From Paulinella micropora (taxonomy: Eukaryota; Cercozoa; Imbricatea; Euglyphida), in the NCBI GenBank assembly GCA_009731375.1, contig BJOX01000347.1:170863-201386 (forward strand): a stretch of DNA of 30,524 bases, written 5' to 3'. The position numbers and the translations under genes were made by a program. How positions within the stretch are numbered: the first letter of the stretch is position 1; every line of letters starts with the position of its first letter. The notes under the pieces are model-generated. The model was not told the DNA's origin and made no database searches. It was given only the letters and a program-made list of their open reading frames with translations. This document shows positions 13,516 through 23,936 of the stretch, piece after piece.

Positions 13516-14512
13516 CCTGGCCTCCTATCTCCATTGGAAGCTCTGTGAGGACGGCCTGGACTGGGCACAAGAGCTCCGAGCGCGGCCGACGGAAGTCGGA
13601 GAGTGGCTAGTGGGGCAGTGGCTGCAAGAACCGCAGACGGACCGCGCGGGCGACGGTCCCGCGCATCTGCTCAAGCGCCGGGGCGAAGCCGACCGGGCCT
13701 GCTGGACGCAGGCGGCCAGGGAGTTGTTCGCGGTGGGCCGGCGCGACGACCTGGCACTAGGCCCACTGTGGGCATCTAGGCGGGCCGGGGCGGCGCCCGA
13801 TCTGTACTGGCAAGCGCTGCGGTCGGCGCTTGAGCTGCTATGCAGCACGCCGGCTCCCAGGCTAAGCATATGGTGGCTGCGGGCCCCCGGACACACCGCG
13901 CCGCCGCCCCTGACGACTTTGTCCGTAGTGACGTTTTGGGGCTGTGTGCGGGCCGCCGCCGCCGCTCGGCTGTACTTGATCGCCCCCGTCTTTTGCTTGA
14001 CGGTGTGGGACCCCGCAGAGGAGTTCGTGTTGGACGCGGCCGGCCGGGACGTGCTAGAGACGCTCTCTCTGCAGCAGACTAGGTTCTACACGCGGGGGGA
14101 CGCTAACCTGGGCTGGAACCTCTCGCTGCTCCGGTTTCCTAGGTTGCGAGAGCTGGTGCTCGAGCAGGCGGTGGCGCCCAAGCGGGCAACCGTCAAGCTG
14201 CAGCAGTGCGGAGAGCTCCGGGCCTTGTCTGCTGCCGGGGGCCAGGATCTTCACCTCAAGCTGCTAGACTGCCACGCCGGAGCCCGTGACCCCCCGGAGC
14301 GAGCCCTGTCGGCGCGCGTCCCGGGCCCGGGCGCCTTGACACTAGACGTACAGCGGTGTGACCTGTACGCACTGCGGTTGCTAGCCTTGGCGCCACACAA
14401 AGATAGTCTCTGTGTCCGGTTGGCCGAGTGCAAGAACCTGGCCGGACTCACTGTCCCGCGGCTCCGGGCGGTCGAGGACGGCGTCATTTTCGGGGCGAAG
14501 GATTGCCCGCAG

Positions 14513-14620
14513 TTCGAGAGCCTCCGGCTGCCGGAGCTGGAGTGCACCGGCGTGCTGGACATTCAGTTCGAGAACCTCCGGCTGCCGGAGCTGGAGTGCA
14601 CCGGCGTGCTGGACATTCAC
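14513..14620 (+). repeat. 54-base in-frame tandem duplication of one LRR unit
   Basis: Units 14513-14566 and 14567-14620 differ at only two bases. Each encodes 18 residues, F-E-(S/N)-LRLPELECTGVLDI-(Q/H). The near identity implies a recent duplication or ongoing homogenisation. Confidence 0.9.
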
Positions 14621-15419
14621 AGCGAAGGGTGCGGGCTCGTTTCGGCGGAGCTACCTCTGCTGTCCAGGGCGGAGCGCTACGTCCTGCTGTTATTCATCCG
14701 CTGTGACAGGCTGCGCTCCTGCTCGGCCCCGGCCTTGAAGACGGTGGGGGGGCTGCTCTCGGTGGGATTCCACGGGTGCACGCAGTCGCAGCTCGTCTCT
14801 GGCCTGAAAAGAGCCCAGCGCCTCCACGTCTGTGTGTCGGACAGCGGCCTGACCGAATTCAGACTGCCCCGCCTAAAGTACGTGGGCGGTCGGGACGCGC
14901 CTGACGACAGCGAGTGCGAGCTGGGGTTTGGAGCGGGCTGCCACACGCTGCAGACTTGCTACCTGCCCTGCCACCGGCGCACCGGCGACCTGCGCCTCTC
15001 GTTGGGCCTCGGGGACGACTGGGGGGCGCCGCAGGTACCCCGGGAGGCCGGTTTCCCCGCGGCCAACGCGCTGGAAGCGGCCGTCGGCCGGCTGCGGCCG
15101 GCCCACCACCAGGGGCGCTGCCCGGCGCTTTCCGCGGTCCTACTGCCGCTCCTACAGCGTGCCGAGCGTATCGTGTTGGCTTTCTATGCCTGTGGCCGGC
15201 TCGCGACCTTTGGTCTGCCGGTACTGATGGAGGCCCGCAGCCTGAGGATCCTGTTCGGGGGCCATAGCACGGGAGAGGGGGCACATGACAGGCTATGGGA
15301 GCTGGCGTTCCCTGCCCTGCGGACTGTACTGGAAGAACTGGTACTGAACCTCAGCCGCTGTGGGGCCCTGCGCTCCTGCGACTTTTCTGCACTGTCCCAC
15401 GCCCGGAACGTAGGAGTTC

Positions 15420-18400
15420 GCAGTTTGGGCACGGCGCGAACGGGTTCGCGGCCGCGCCGCCGTCCACGGCGCACACGCCCGGCAGCACGATGGGCGCGGC
15501 CAGGCTCGCCTGCACCTGCACCTGGTCGCCAAAGGACCAGTGGCCGGCGGTGGCGTCCCAGGCCAGGTCGCGGTCGTACGAGTAGTACTCGCTCAGCCGC
15601 AGGTCCGTGGTGGGCGCGGGGCACGTCAGCGTGGGCGCCGAGGCGTCCAGCAGCGCGAAGCGCAGCGTGCACTGTGTCGACAGGCCCGAGTGGTCGTCGT
15701 ACGCCGTGATGCGCGCCGTGAGCTCGTACGGCACGCGCGAGATCTGCAGCAGCGGCAGCGTCTGCGTGTAGTTGGTGTAGTTCTGGCCCACCAGCACCTC
15801 GTACGTGAAGCTCAGCGCCGGGTCCGAGTTGTCGGTCGCCGCGTACCACGCCGTCAGGTCCAGGTCGTAGCCCGCCGTGCCCACGCTGATGTTCTGCACC
15901 TGCTCGGCGGGGCACACCGTGAAGACGGGCGCCTGGTCGTCCAGCACCCGCACGTCGAACTGGCACGACCCCGTGTTGCCGTACGTGTCCGTGTACGTGC
16001 GCGTCAGCGTGTGGAAGGCGTCCGGGCCCATGTACGCGAGCGGGTCGGCCAGCGCGTACGTGGTGACCACGGTCGCGTCGAAGTTGTCGGTCACCGTCAC
16101 GTTGGGGGACGTGCCGCTCCAGTACCCGAGGCCCGGCAGCGTGTTCATCGTCAGGTCCGGGCACCTGAGCACGGGCGCGTCCACGTCGCGCACCTCGACG
16201 TACAGCACGCACGGCACCGGCGGGTTGCCGCTCGAGTCGGGCTCCGCAAACACCAGCGTCGTGGTGCCCACGTAGAAGCGGACCGCGTCGCTCGCGTCGT
16301 AGAGCGGCAGCTGGAGCGTGGCGGCCACCAGCGGCGGGTCGAAGCCGATCTCGCGCGACGCGTCCGTCTCGTCCACCATCAGGCGCCGGCGGTAGCCGGT
16401 CAGCACCGAGTAGTTGCGGCCCGGGTCGTTGCCGTACGTGGCCGTGGGCCCCGTCGCGTTGCTCGTGTTGGCGAGCGCGCACGTGAAGACGGGCGGCACC
16501 ACGTCCAGCGCCGTCACGAGCCAGGTGCAGCCGGGGTCCGTGAAGTTCCCGTCGCCACCGCGCGCACCGTGACGCTCGTGGTCCGCGCCGCCAAGAAGTG
16601 GCCCTCCGCCAGGCTGGTCTGGTTCAGCCACAACGCCATGTGCACGCCCGTGGACACGAGCCGCAGGTCGGCGAACGTGGTGCCGGGGTTGAGCTGCACG
16701 CGCCCGCCCACGAGCGTCCAGGCCGCCGGCGCCCAGCTGCAGGCGCTGGCGCTGTTGTTCACGACGAGCGTGCTCGTGTCCAGGCACTGCAGCAGGTTGC
16801 CGGCGGCCGACGCCGGCACGCCCAGCACCACCACGCCCGTGCGGCACACCGTAAAGGTCCAGCACGACGTGGCCGGGTCGTAGGTGGTCTCGCCGCCCGC
16901 GCAGTACGCGTCCGTCTGCGCCAGCGTGCTGTTGTCGGCCGCCAGCACAAAGGCCGCCAGCTGCTGGCTGGCGTTCTGGAAGTCGCAGGCGCACACGCGC
17001 AGCTGCAACCACCGCGCGGGGTCGGCCACGTCCTGCACCACGTTCGTCGTCAGGTACCACTCGAACACGAGCTGCTCGTCCGGGAACAGCAGCGCCCGCT
17101 GCACCTGCGTGGCGTTGAAGCGCACGTAGGGCGAGCTGCTGGTGTTGCGCTCCCAGTGGCGGTAGCTCACGTGCCGCGTGCCGAGCCCGTTGGGCACCAC
17201 GTAGAAGTCGGTGTACGCGGGGCCCCGCACGGCCGTGAAGTCGGGCTTGAGCGCGTCCACCGTCCACGCCGTGCCGGGCGAGCCCGGCAGCGACAGGGTG
17301 ACGGCGCCCGCCGCGCACTGCGTCCCCTGCAGCTGGCTGGTGTCGAGCGTGCACGTGGCGCCCGCCGCGCAGGCCCGCAGGCAGCCGCCCTGCGGGTCGG
17401 GCACGTAGCCGGCGCCGCACGTGCAGTCGGACGCGCAGCCGGGGCTCTCGGGGTGCGGGTTCAGCTCGCAGGCCTCGGCGGGGCCGTGCGCCCCGTAAAA
17501 GTCCAGCAGGCCGTCACCGCAGTAGCCGGACAGCGTGACGACGGTCTCGCACGTGGCCGACACGGGCGAGTACGGGCTGTTGTCCGAGCCCGTCGAGTAC
17601 AGCGTGAAGGGCGAGTCGGCAAAGCTCAGCCACGCGATGGCGGCCGGGTCGGGCACGTAGCTCGTGTCGTTGTAGGTAGTTGTCGGTCGGGGGCGCAAAG
17701 CAGCCCGCGAAGCCCGCCACGGTGCGCAGCTGCACCGTGCAGGCCGGCTGGCAGTGCACGACGGGCGGCTCGCGGTCCTGGGCGTAGTAGCTGACGAGGC
17801 AGCTGGCGTTGTGGCCCGCCTGGTCGGTGGCGACGGCCACGCACTGCACGGCCAGCGACAGGGCGCCGCCGCCGCTGCCCACCCCCAGGCCGAGCTGCGC
17901 CAGGCGGCGGCGGGCCTCCCCGTCGCCGATGCAGTCGACCACGACCTGCACGGGGCCCTGCACGTCCGAGCTGGTGTAGTTGACGCCGAAGCCGTCGGCC
18001 ATGGTCGGCCGCACGCCGCACAGGCCGGGGTCCATGCCCACCAGGTAGCTGGCGCTGGCGTTGCCGTTCGGCACGGGGCCCAGGTGGCCGTTGGCGCTGC
18101 AGCTCAGCGACGGCGCCTGGAGGTCGTTCACGAACAGGCGGCGCGTGCACACCGCCCAGTTGCCGGACGGGTCCACGGCCCTGCACGTCACGTTGTGCTC
18201 GCCGTACGACAGCCACTGGCCGAAGCCGTAGCTCGGCGACACGCTGAGGTACTCGCGCGGGCCCGCCGTCGCCAGGTCGGTGTTGAGGACCGCGTTGTCG
18301 CGCACGCGCCGCAGCCCAAAGTCCGGCCACAGCTCGTCGCTGCCAGTGTGGAGCCAGAACTGCGCCGAGCCGACGGGGATGCTGACCTCGGTCCGCGCGC

Positions 18401-20925
18401 CGCCCTGCCACACCCCGTTGGTGCAGTCCAAGAACACGGGCGGCATCACGTCCACCACCGTGAGCGCCAGCACCAGCTGCTGCGGCACGGGCGCGGACAG
18501 CGTGGGCGTGGGCGGCCGCGCGCTCAGGTTGTACTGCCAGAAGCCCGCGTCCGACACCGTGAGCGTCACGTGCGTCACGCACCTCGTAGTCCACGAGGCA
18601 CGCGGCCACGTTGCCGTGGTCGTCGTAGGCCGCGTAGCCCACGCGCAGCGACCAGCCGTACGGCAGCGGCCGGAGCGAGCCGAAGCCCGCGTTCGCCTCG
18701 AACAGCGCGCGCAGGCGCAGCGAGCCGGCCTCCGCCGCCGCCAGCCCGCCGCCCGCCACGCCGCCCGCGCCCGCCGCGGCCGCGTGGGTCGCGTACAGGT
18801 CCCGCGCCGCCAGCGCGTAGCCCAGGTCGCAACCCCACAGCCACACCCAGTAGCCCCAGGCCGCGTACCCGGCGCCCGCGGGCGCGACGCAGAAGGTCGC
18901 GTTGCCGTTCTCGGTCGGGTAGCAGCCGGCCGACACGGCGCCGAGGTGGTCGGAGCGCAGCTCGTCCGGCGCCGTGCCGTTGCAGCCCGCGGGGCCCCTG
19001 ATCGTCACCACCGTCGCGCCGTAGCTCTGTGACCCGTTCACCTCCGGCACCACCTGGTACCAGTGGCCGGCGTACACCGGCAGCTGCACGCACGTCCCCC
19101 CGGGCGTGGACACGGAGTCGCCCGCCAGCCACTCCTCCGCCGACCCCGGGCAGGCGCCGCGGCCGGGCTGCGTGCGCTGCACCACGCGCAAAAAGTCGTG
19201 CGCCGTCGCGGCCTCGGCCGACGCGTACCGCAGCTGCGCCGACGTGAGCGGCGTCGTGTAGCCGCTGGCGCCCAGCACCGCCTCGGGCTCCAGCAGCACC
19301 AGCCACGAGTCGACGCGCGTCCCGGGGTACGAGGCCTGGGCCACGCCGTGCCGGTACAGCACGTCGGCCGCCACCTCGTCCCCGCGGTAGGCGCGGCCCG
19401 GCCCGCCCGCGCAGTCGAGCGCCGGCGGCACGTTGTCGACGCTCACGCTGAAGTTGCACCACGCCACGTTGCCCGCCTCGTCCGTCACGTCGGCCGCCAC
19501 CGCGTACACCCCGTCCGGCAGCCAGGGCCGCACGGCGTCGCCGCCGCCGAAGGCGGACGTGAAGTTCTGCAGCAGCGGCGCAAACTGCGCCGCGTACGAG
19601 TAGCGCGCGCAGTGCGTGCTGCCGTTGTCGACGTTGTCGTAGGTGTGCGCGCACAGGTCGTCGGAGAAGGACTGCAGCAGCCGCAGGTTGTTGTCCTCGA
19701 AGCCGTCGGCGGCCCACTGCGCCCGCAGCACGGCGCTCAGGTTGCCGCCGGCCTGCAGCACGGGGTCCAGGTACGGCTCCGAGTTCTGGCCGCGGACGCG
19801 CAGCGTGCGGCCCCCCTGGCACAGCGGGTGCGCGGCCAGGTCCGGCGGCGAGCTGTCCACGACGCGCACCCAGAAGCTGCAGTTGGCCACGTTGCCCGCC
19901 ACGTCGTGCACCAGGTACTCGACGCGCCACGCGCCCTTGGCGCCAAACACGTAGCTCGCGATCGCGTGGTCGTACACGAAGCTCGCGTTGCCCGGCACGC
20001 CTAGCAGGACCTCCTGGCGCGGACCGGCGGGCGGCGTGATGGCCCGGTACACCTGCGTCACCTGGTACAGCTCTGGCGACAGCGGCGATGTGCAGTCGCA
20101 CCACGACGGCACCGTATAGCCGGGGGGGCCGTACGGCCCCCCGAGCGTCGCCCGCGACAAGCGCGCCGCGTGGTCGCGCAGGTCGATCACTAGGTCCGTG
20201 TGCGGGCAGTTGCGGCTGATGGGCGCCGCCGTGTCAGTGCCGCAGTTGGCGTCGGCGTGCACCACGCCCGTGCACACCCCCGGCACGCCGTGGGGGTCCA
20301 CCGTGCTGCAGTTGCAGAAGTTCACGCCCTGGCCGCCCGTCGCGACCTGCAGCAGGCCGCGCCGGCGCTGCTGCACCAGCACGCACTCGAAGCCGTAGCA
20401 GTGCGACGTCAGGTAACAATCGTTGGTGTTGTTGATGAGCGCCGTGGTCGTGGAATTCAGCACGACCGTGGTCGCGAAGCGCGCCGTGAAGCTGAGCGGG
20501 AACTGGAAGGTCTGGGTAAAGTCCAGGCCGAACCAGTTCACCACGCGCGAGGCGTTGGCCTGCACCGTGCCCGACAGCCGCACCCGATCCTGCCCCTCGT
20601 CGACGACCGTGAAGGCGCAGTCGCTCGTGTAGTGCAGGAACACCAGGTTGCGGTCCCAGCAGTCGTCGCCGCTGCGCCCGTGCGCGGCGTGCGGCAGTTC
20701 CCCCGGCCCGCAGTGCGCGGGGGCCCGGAACAAGGGCGAGCCGGCGCCGGTAAAGGAGGCCGGCGTCTCAATGTTGAGCGTGATGGCGGGCGAGCCCCCG
20801 TAGGAGCCGAGCCCCGAATCCGCCAGCAGGATCCGGGCCTTCCAGTTGAGGACCGTGCCGTTCTCCAGGGCGCAGGCCGACCGGGCCGGCGCCGCCAGCA
20901 GCGCCCAGACGAGCGCGCTGAGCAT
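15420..20925 (-). pseudogene. Giant secreted HYR-repeat surface glycoprotein, frameshifted and 3' truncated
   Basis: Coding sense runs for about 1,835 codons from ATG 20925 (context GACCATGC), with frame changes near 18580, 17685 and 16560. The N-terminus is a clear signal peptide (MLSALVWALLAAPARSACA). About ten HYR-like modules follow, each with a GN-x-A-x-C core and a D-x-x-P/APP-x-x-x-C end. Examples are AGNVANCSFWVRVVDSSPP near residue 350, AGNVAWCNFSVSVDNVPP near 490, SGNWAVCTRRLFVNDLQAP near 920 and YGNTGSCQFDVRVLDDQAP near 1650. Near residue 1140 a cysteine-rich module reads YCGDGLLDFYG, then CASDCTCGAGYVPD, like CGDG-type disulfide repeats. N-glycosylation sequons are abundant. HYR modules are immunoglobulin-like folds used in adhesion. 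No transmembrane anchor is present, consistent with a lost C-terminus at the junction near 15417. Role as a virion or cell-surface attachment protein is inference. Confidence 0.65.
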
Positions 20926-21026
20926 GGTCGAGGCTGGCGACTGACTTTTTCTCTCTCTAGCTCTCTGCCCCGTCAGTTTCACTCCCGGGCTCTGGGCCGG
21001 GCGTCACAGCGTAGCAGAGTAAGTGC

Positions 21027-21034
21027 TTTTAATA
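21027..21034 (-). promoter_or_regulatory. TATTAAAA: TATA-like box of the HYR gene or ATTAAA signal of the kinase gene
   Basis: On the minus strand TATTAAAA lies about 100 bases before the HYR gene ATG and about 360 bases after the kinase stop. It is the only AT-rich octamer in this GC-rich gap, so either role is possible; the sequence alone does not decide. Confidence 0.4.
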
Positions 21035-21079
21035 ACCACCCCAGCCGCGGCGGGCCTCCCCTGGCGGGCCGGGGACAGC

Positions 21080-21330
21080 ACGGGGGAAGGAGAGGAGGCC
21101 CGAGGGGGGGGGGGAGTCCGAGGGGAGGGGGGCCAAGGGGAGGGGGGAGGAGGCCCGAGGAGGCCCGGGGAGGAGAGAAGACCGAAGGGGCCCTCGAGGG
21201 GGGCCCTCGGGGGGACCGAGGGGGACCGCGGGGGGACGACCGAGGGGGGAGGCCCGAGTGGGACGACCGAGGGGGGGGGGGACGACCGAGGGGGGACGAC
21301 CGAGGGGGTGGTCCAGAGAAGAGGAGGAGA
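21080..21330. repeat. G-rich imperfect repeats between kinase and HYR genes
   Basis: The plus strand is almost only G, A and C, with GACGACCGAGGGGG units at about 21235-21310 and GAGG/GGGG variants before them. It follows the kinase gene on its minus strand, where it reads as a C-rich, proline-coding stretch. Runs of four or more G could form quadruplexes. Confidence 0.7.
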
Positions 21331-21394
21331 GGCGGGGGGAGAGGGCAGCAGGAGGGAGAACCGCTCCTCGGGCGTCGTGCCAGGCCCGCCGCCG

Positions 21395-22420
21395 CTATCG
21401 GGTGGCCGGCTCGCCCCGGGGGGCCCTGCTCCCCGCCGGCGGCTGGCTCTTGCGTCGCGCCGGCGCGGCGCGCGGCCCGCGGCCGGCCGGCCGCGCTTGT
21501 CTGACTAACCTGCACAACTCGTCATAGTCGGCCTGCTCCGTCCAGGGCTTCCGGGACCAGCGCCGGCAGGCGGCCAGGTAGTCCGCCACCGGCCCCGTCA
21601 GCTCCTGCTCCCACTTCTGCTTGGACCGGAGCACGTACTGGTTTTTGCTGTGTTTTCTGTGCTGGCGCGGGCCGGCCCACGGCAGGCGTGCCCCGGCCAG
21701 GACCTCGGCTAGCATGTACCCTACGCTCCACAAGTCATCGACCGGGTGCGAGGCCTCGGCCACGTGCGCGCGGGGGCTCATGTACGTCCAGGTGCCTACG
21801 ATGCAGGTGCCCCACTGAGAATGAGCTCCGTCGAGGGGCGGCAGGGGGGTGCTAGCGGTGGCCGGGGGGCTGTGCCTGCGTGACGCCAAGCCATAGTCCA
21901 CCAGACACAGGCGCCGGCAGTCCTGGCTGAGCACTAGGTTGTCGGGCTTGAGGTCCCGGTGCAGGTAGCCCGCCAGGTGCAAGTGCGCTAGGCCGCCGAC
22001 GAGCTGCAGGAGGCTGTCCACCGCCTCCGCGGCGCCCCCGCCCCCGTCCCGCCGCAGGTACACGTTGCGCCACTTGAGGGGATAGTACTCCATCACAATC
22101 ACTCCCTTGCCTTGCACCAGCAAGTGCTCCAGGACCCACGGGGTCTGCAGAGCGTTGGCGGGCACGGCCAGCAAGAGCTCGCGCTGGATCAGGTACTCTC
22201 GGCGCGAACAGGTGGAAGGGTGTGTGCTCTCCCGGGTGAAGATCTTGAGGGCCACGGGGCTCCCGCCCGCCTGGGCGTGCGCCAGCCAGACCTCGGCGAA
22301 GCCCCCCCGGCCGAGCCGAGAGTGCAGCACCCACTCGCCCACGTGGTCCCCGCTCTGCCAGGGCCGCGCCACGGCCGGCGGCTGCCGCGCGTGTGTGCAG
22401 GGGGGCGGAACACGGTCCAT
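21395..22420 (-). CDS. Serine/threonine protein kinase, CK1/VRK-like
   Basis: The frame encodes 341 residues from ATG 22420, chosen for its context (ACGATGG) and because the kinase domain starts about 25 residues later. Motifs appear in order: glycine loop GRGGFAEVW, VALK with the ATP-binding lysine, catalytic loop HRDLKPDN, metal-binding DYG in place of DFG (LVDYGLA), and DDLWSVGYMLAEVLAGARLPW in the F-helix region. DYGLA and the DDLxSxGY...LPW pattern are typical of the casein kinase 1/VRK group, also used by some large DNA viruses. All catalytic residues are present, so it should be active. The C-terminal tail is basic and Pro/Arg-rich. The gene is divergent from the gene at 22667 over 246 bases. 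It is intact, and likely acts on host or viral proteins in the cytosol or nucleus. Confidence 0.85.
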   Translation of the reverse strand: MDRVPPPCTHARQPPAVARPWQSGDHVGEWVLHSRLGRGGFAEVWLAHAQAGGSPVALKIFTRESTHPSTCSRREYLIQRELLLAVPANALQTPWVLEHLLVQGKGVIVMEYYPLKWRNVYLRRDGGGGAAEAVDSLLQLVGGLAHLHLAGYLHRDLKPDNLVLSQDCRRLCLVDYGLASRRHSPPATASTPLPPLDGAHSQWGTCIVGTWTYMSPRAHVAEASHPVDDLWSVGYMLAEVLAGARLPWAGPRQHRKHSKNQYVLRSKQKWEQELTGPVADYLAACRRWSRKPWTEQADYDELCRLVRQARPAGRGPRAAPARRKSQPPAGSRAPRGEPATR

Positions 22421-22666
22421 CGTGCCCGTCCTTTCTCTCCCCCCTCCCCCGCCCAGCGGGCACCGCGGGCAGCAGCAGGCGCCGCCCTGGCCCTGCTCTC
22501 CCGCCGCACTACTCCTGGCTCCCGCCCCCTCCACTCCGCGCACTCGTGCCTTCCCCTGCTCCCCCCCTCCCCCGCTCCCGCACACGGGCTAGCGGGGAAG
22601 GAGGCGGCCCCCCGGGGGCTGGCCCCGCCCCCCCCCTGGCCACCCCCGCCAGAAAGCTGAGTCGGC

Positions 22667-23782
22667 ATGCTAGGGGCAGCGAGCGCAGCGGCAGCCAACG
22701 CACCGGCGCTGCCAGGCGGTGCTAGCGCCGGCGGGGCAGCCGCGCCCACCGTCGGCGCCGAGTGGCGCCAGAGCTTTCTTAGCGCCCGCGGCCAGTGGCT
22801 GGCGCTGCTGTTGGACGCAGTGCGCTTCCGCCTGCGCCTACTGCGCACGCACCCGCAGTCGCACTGGAACACACAGTTGCTGCAAGGCTGCCTGGAACAC
22901 TACTGGGGCGTGGAGGCCTTTGCTTGGTCGCAGCCCCCCGCGAAACAGGCACGTACCTCTGGCGTGCTGTAGCGGAGCCTGTGGGCTGCGCAGGACCCGG
23001 GGCCCCTGTCGGCGCAGGGCGGGCCCTTCCGCACGCCGCGCGGGTCCGGGGAGGAGGAGAGCCGGGACTATGAGGGGCCGAACCTGGTGCAGTTCGGGCG
23101 CGAGCGGCTCCTGAACCTGATGCAACAGTTCCGGCCACAGCCCCCCCGCCACGGCGGGCAGCAGCAGCCGCTGCAAGAACTACCGTCCCTACAGGCGGCG
23201 GCAGAGGCGGAGAGGCCCGACGACGAGCTAGACCTGGGCGACGTCTCGCCGTTGAGCTCCGACGACGAGAGTGACGACCAGGGCCAGGCGGGGGGCTTTG
23301 CCCCGAAATCCCTGCTCGACCCGGCGCCCCCGGCCGTGCCCGAGCGGCCACCGGCCGTGGGCCCGGAGACGGCGGAGGCCAAAGCCTGGCAGCAGCTGCT
23401 GGTCCTACTGGAGCGCTGGAACACGCACGCCCCGGCGCTGGAAAGTGCGCTGTTGACCTGCCCGCAGCTAGGGGCGCTGCTGGCCCGGGAGCTCCGGGCG
23501 CAGGACCTGCACGTCACTTTCACGCACAAGCGGCTGCGGGCCTACCGGCCCGACCAAACGTCCCTCGACGGGCCGGGCGGCCTCCCCGACAGGCCCTGCG
23601 TGGTGCGCAACGATTTCCCCCTCTCGCACCACGCGTACGTCGCGCCCCAGGGCAGCCACACCGGGTGGACCGAGGGCGAGGGCTGGGTAGCGGTGATACA
23701 CATGGTGGTGGGCTTTGGGGCGCCCCCGCCGGATCCGCCGCCGGGACCGCCGCCGGGACCGGCGCCCCCCTCCGGCCTCTAG
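22667..23782 (+). CDS. Unknown acidic/proline-rich protein (gene D) with an in-frame TAG
   Basis: I do not recognise this protein. One frame spans 371 codons but is interrupted by TAG at 22970-22972, followed by CGG. The first 101 residues begin with an Ala/Gly-rich stretch and continue with a helical segment (WLALLLDAVRFRLRLL, then LLQGCLEHYWGVEAF). After the TAG the same frame continues without a nearby ATG: ERLLNLMQQFRP, an acidic patch (DDELDLGDVSPLSSDDESDD), a helical LLVLLERWNTHAPALESALL, a C-terminal globular part and a terminal (DPPPGPPPG) tail. No intron with GT-AG ends and a length divisible by three fits here. The options are readthrough, a mutation, or a sequencing error. ATTAAA lies at 23879. 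Confidence 0.5.
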
Positions 23783-23878
23783 TCTGCCACCGGCCCCCCG
23801 CGGCGGGGGTCCAGCCGCGCTTCACTGGCTGCTCGGTCCCGGCCGCGTCCGGCCCTGGCTCGTCCCGTCGCGGCCTTG

Positions 23879-23884
23879 ATTAAA
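23879..23884 (+). terminator. ATTAAA polyadenylation signal of gene D
   Basis: ATTAAA lies 97 bases after the stop of gene D, similar to the distances after gene A and the F-box gene. Confidence 0.5.
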
Positions 23885-23936
23885 AGTGAAGGTCAACCCT
23901 GCCGTGGTTTGGGCGCAACCGGCCCCCCCCCCCCCC

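Larger units (their letters stand above)
13359..15417 (+). pseudogene. F-box/leucine-rich repeat protein, frameshifted and 3' truncated
   Basis: The start ATG at 13359 opens MQRSPLAGPTAPPVAP, followed by an F-box-like segment (LLLRLLAPVDVATAYAV, then EWLSRERQA). A 20-base tandem duplication (13476-13495 and 13496-13515) shifts the frame; ignoring one copy, the reading passes smoothly into the long frame through ASYLHWKLCEDGLDW. From about residue 250 it carries irregular leucine-rich repeats of the type LRELVLEQ, CGELRALS, CKNLAGLTVPRL and SLRLPELECTGVLDI. These resemble BspA-like LRRs or receptor L domains. One 54-base repeat unit is duplicated exactly in frame. Coding sense stops abruptly at about 15417, where the sequence becomes the antisense of the HYR gene. 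By analogy with F-box/LRR adaptors, it would recruit substrates to a ubiquitin ligase. The F-box call is weaker than for the neighbouring gene. Confidence 0.55.

Noticed and set aside
12465-13610. Plus-strand frame of 381 codons over the F-box gene
   Set aside because: Most of it is antisense to the intact F-box gene. Only its last part, from ATG 13359, is used as the start of the F-box/LRR gene.
15184-20104. Large plus- and minus-strand frames overlapping the HYR gene
   Set aside because: High GC keeps antisense and shifted frames open. Their products are Arg/Ala/Pro/Gly-rich and lack the HYR motifs, so they are shadows.
20979-21515. Proline-rich minus-strand frame between HYR and kinase genes
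   Set aside because: It is the translation of the G-rich repeat block and overlaps the kinase end in another frame; no start or domain supports it.
22953-23017. Intron removing the in-frame TAG of gene D
   Set aside because: The GT at 22953 has candidate AG ends, but the resulting lengths (20, 41 and 65 bases) are not multiples of three and would break the frame.
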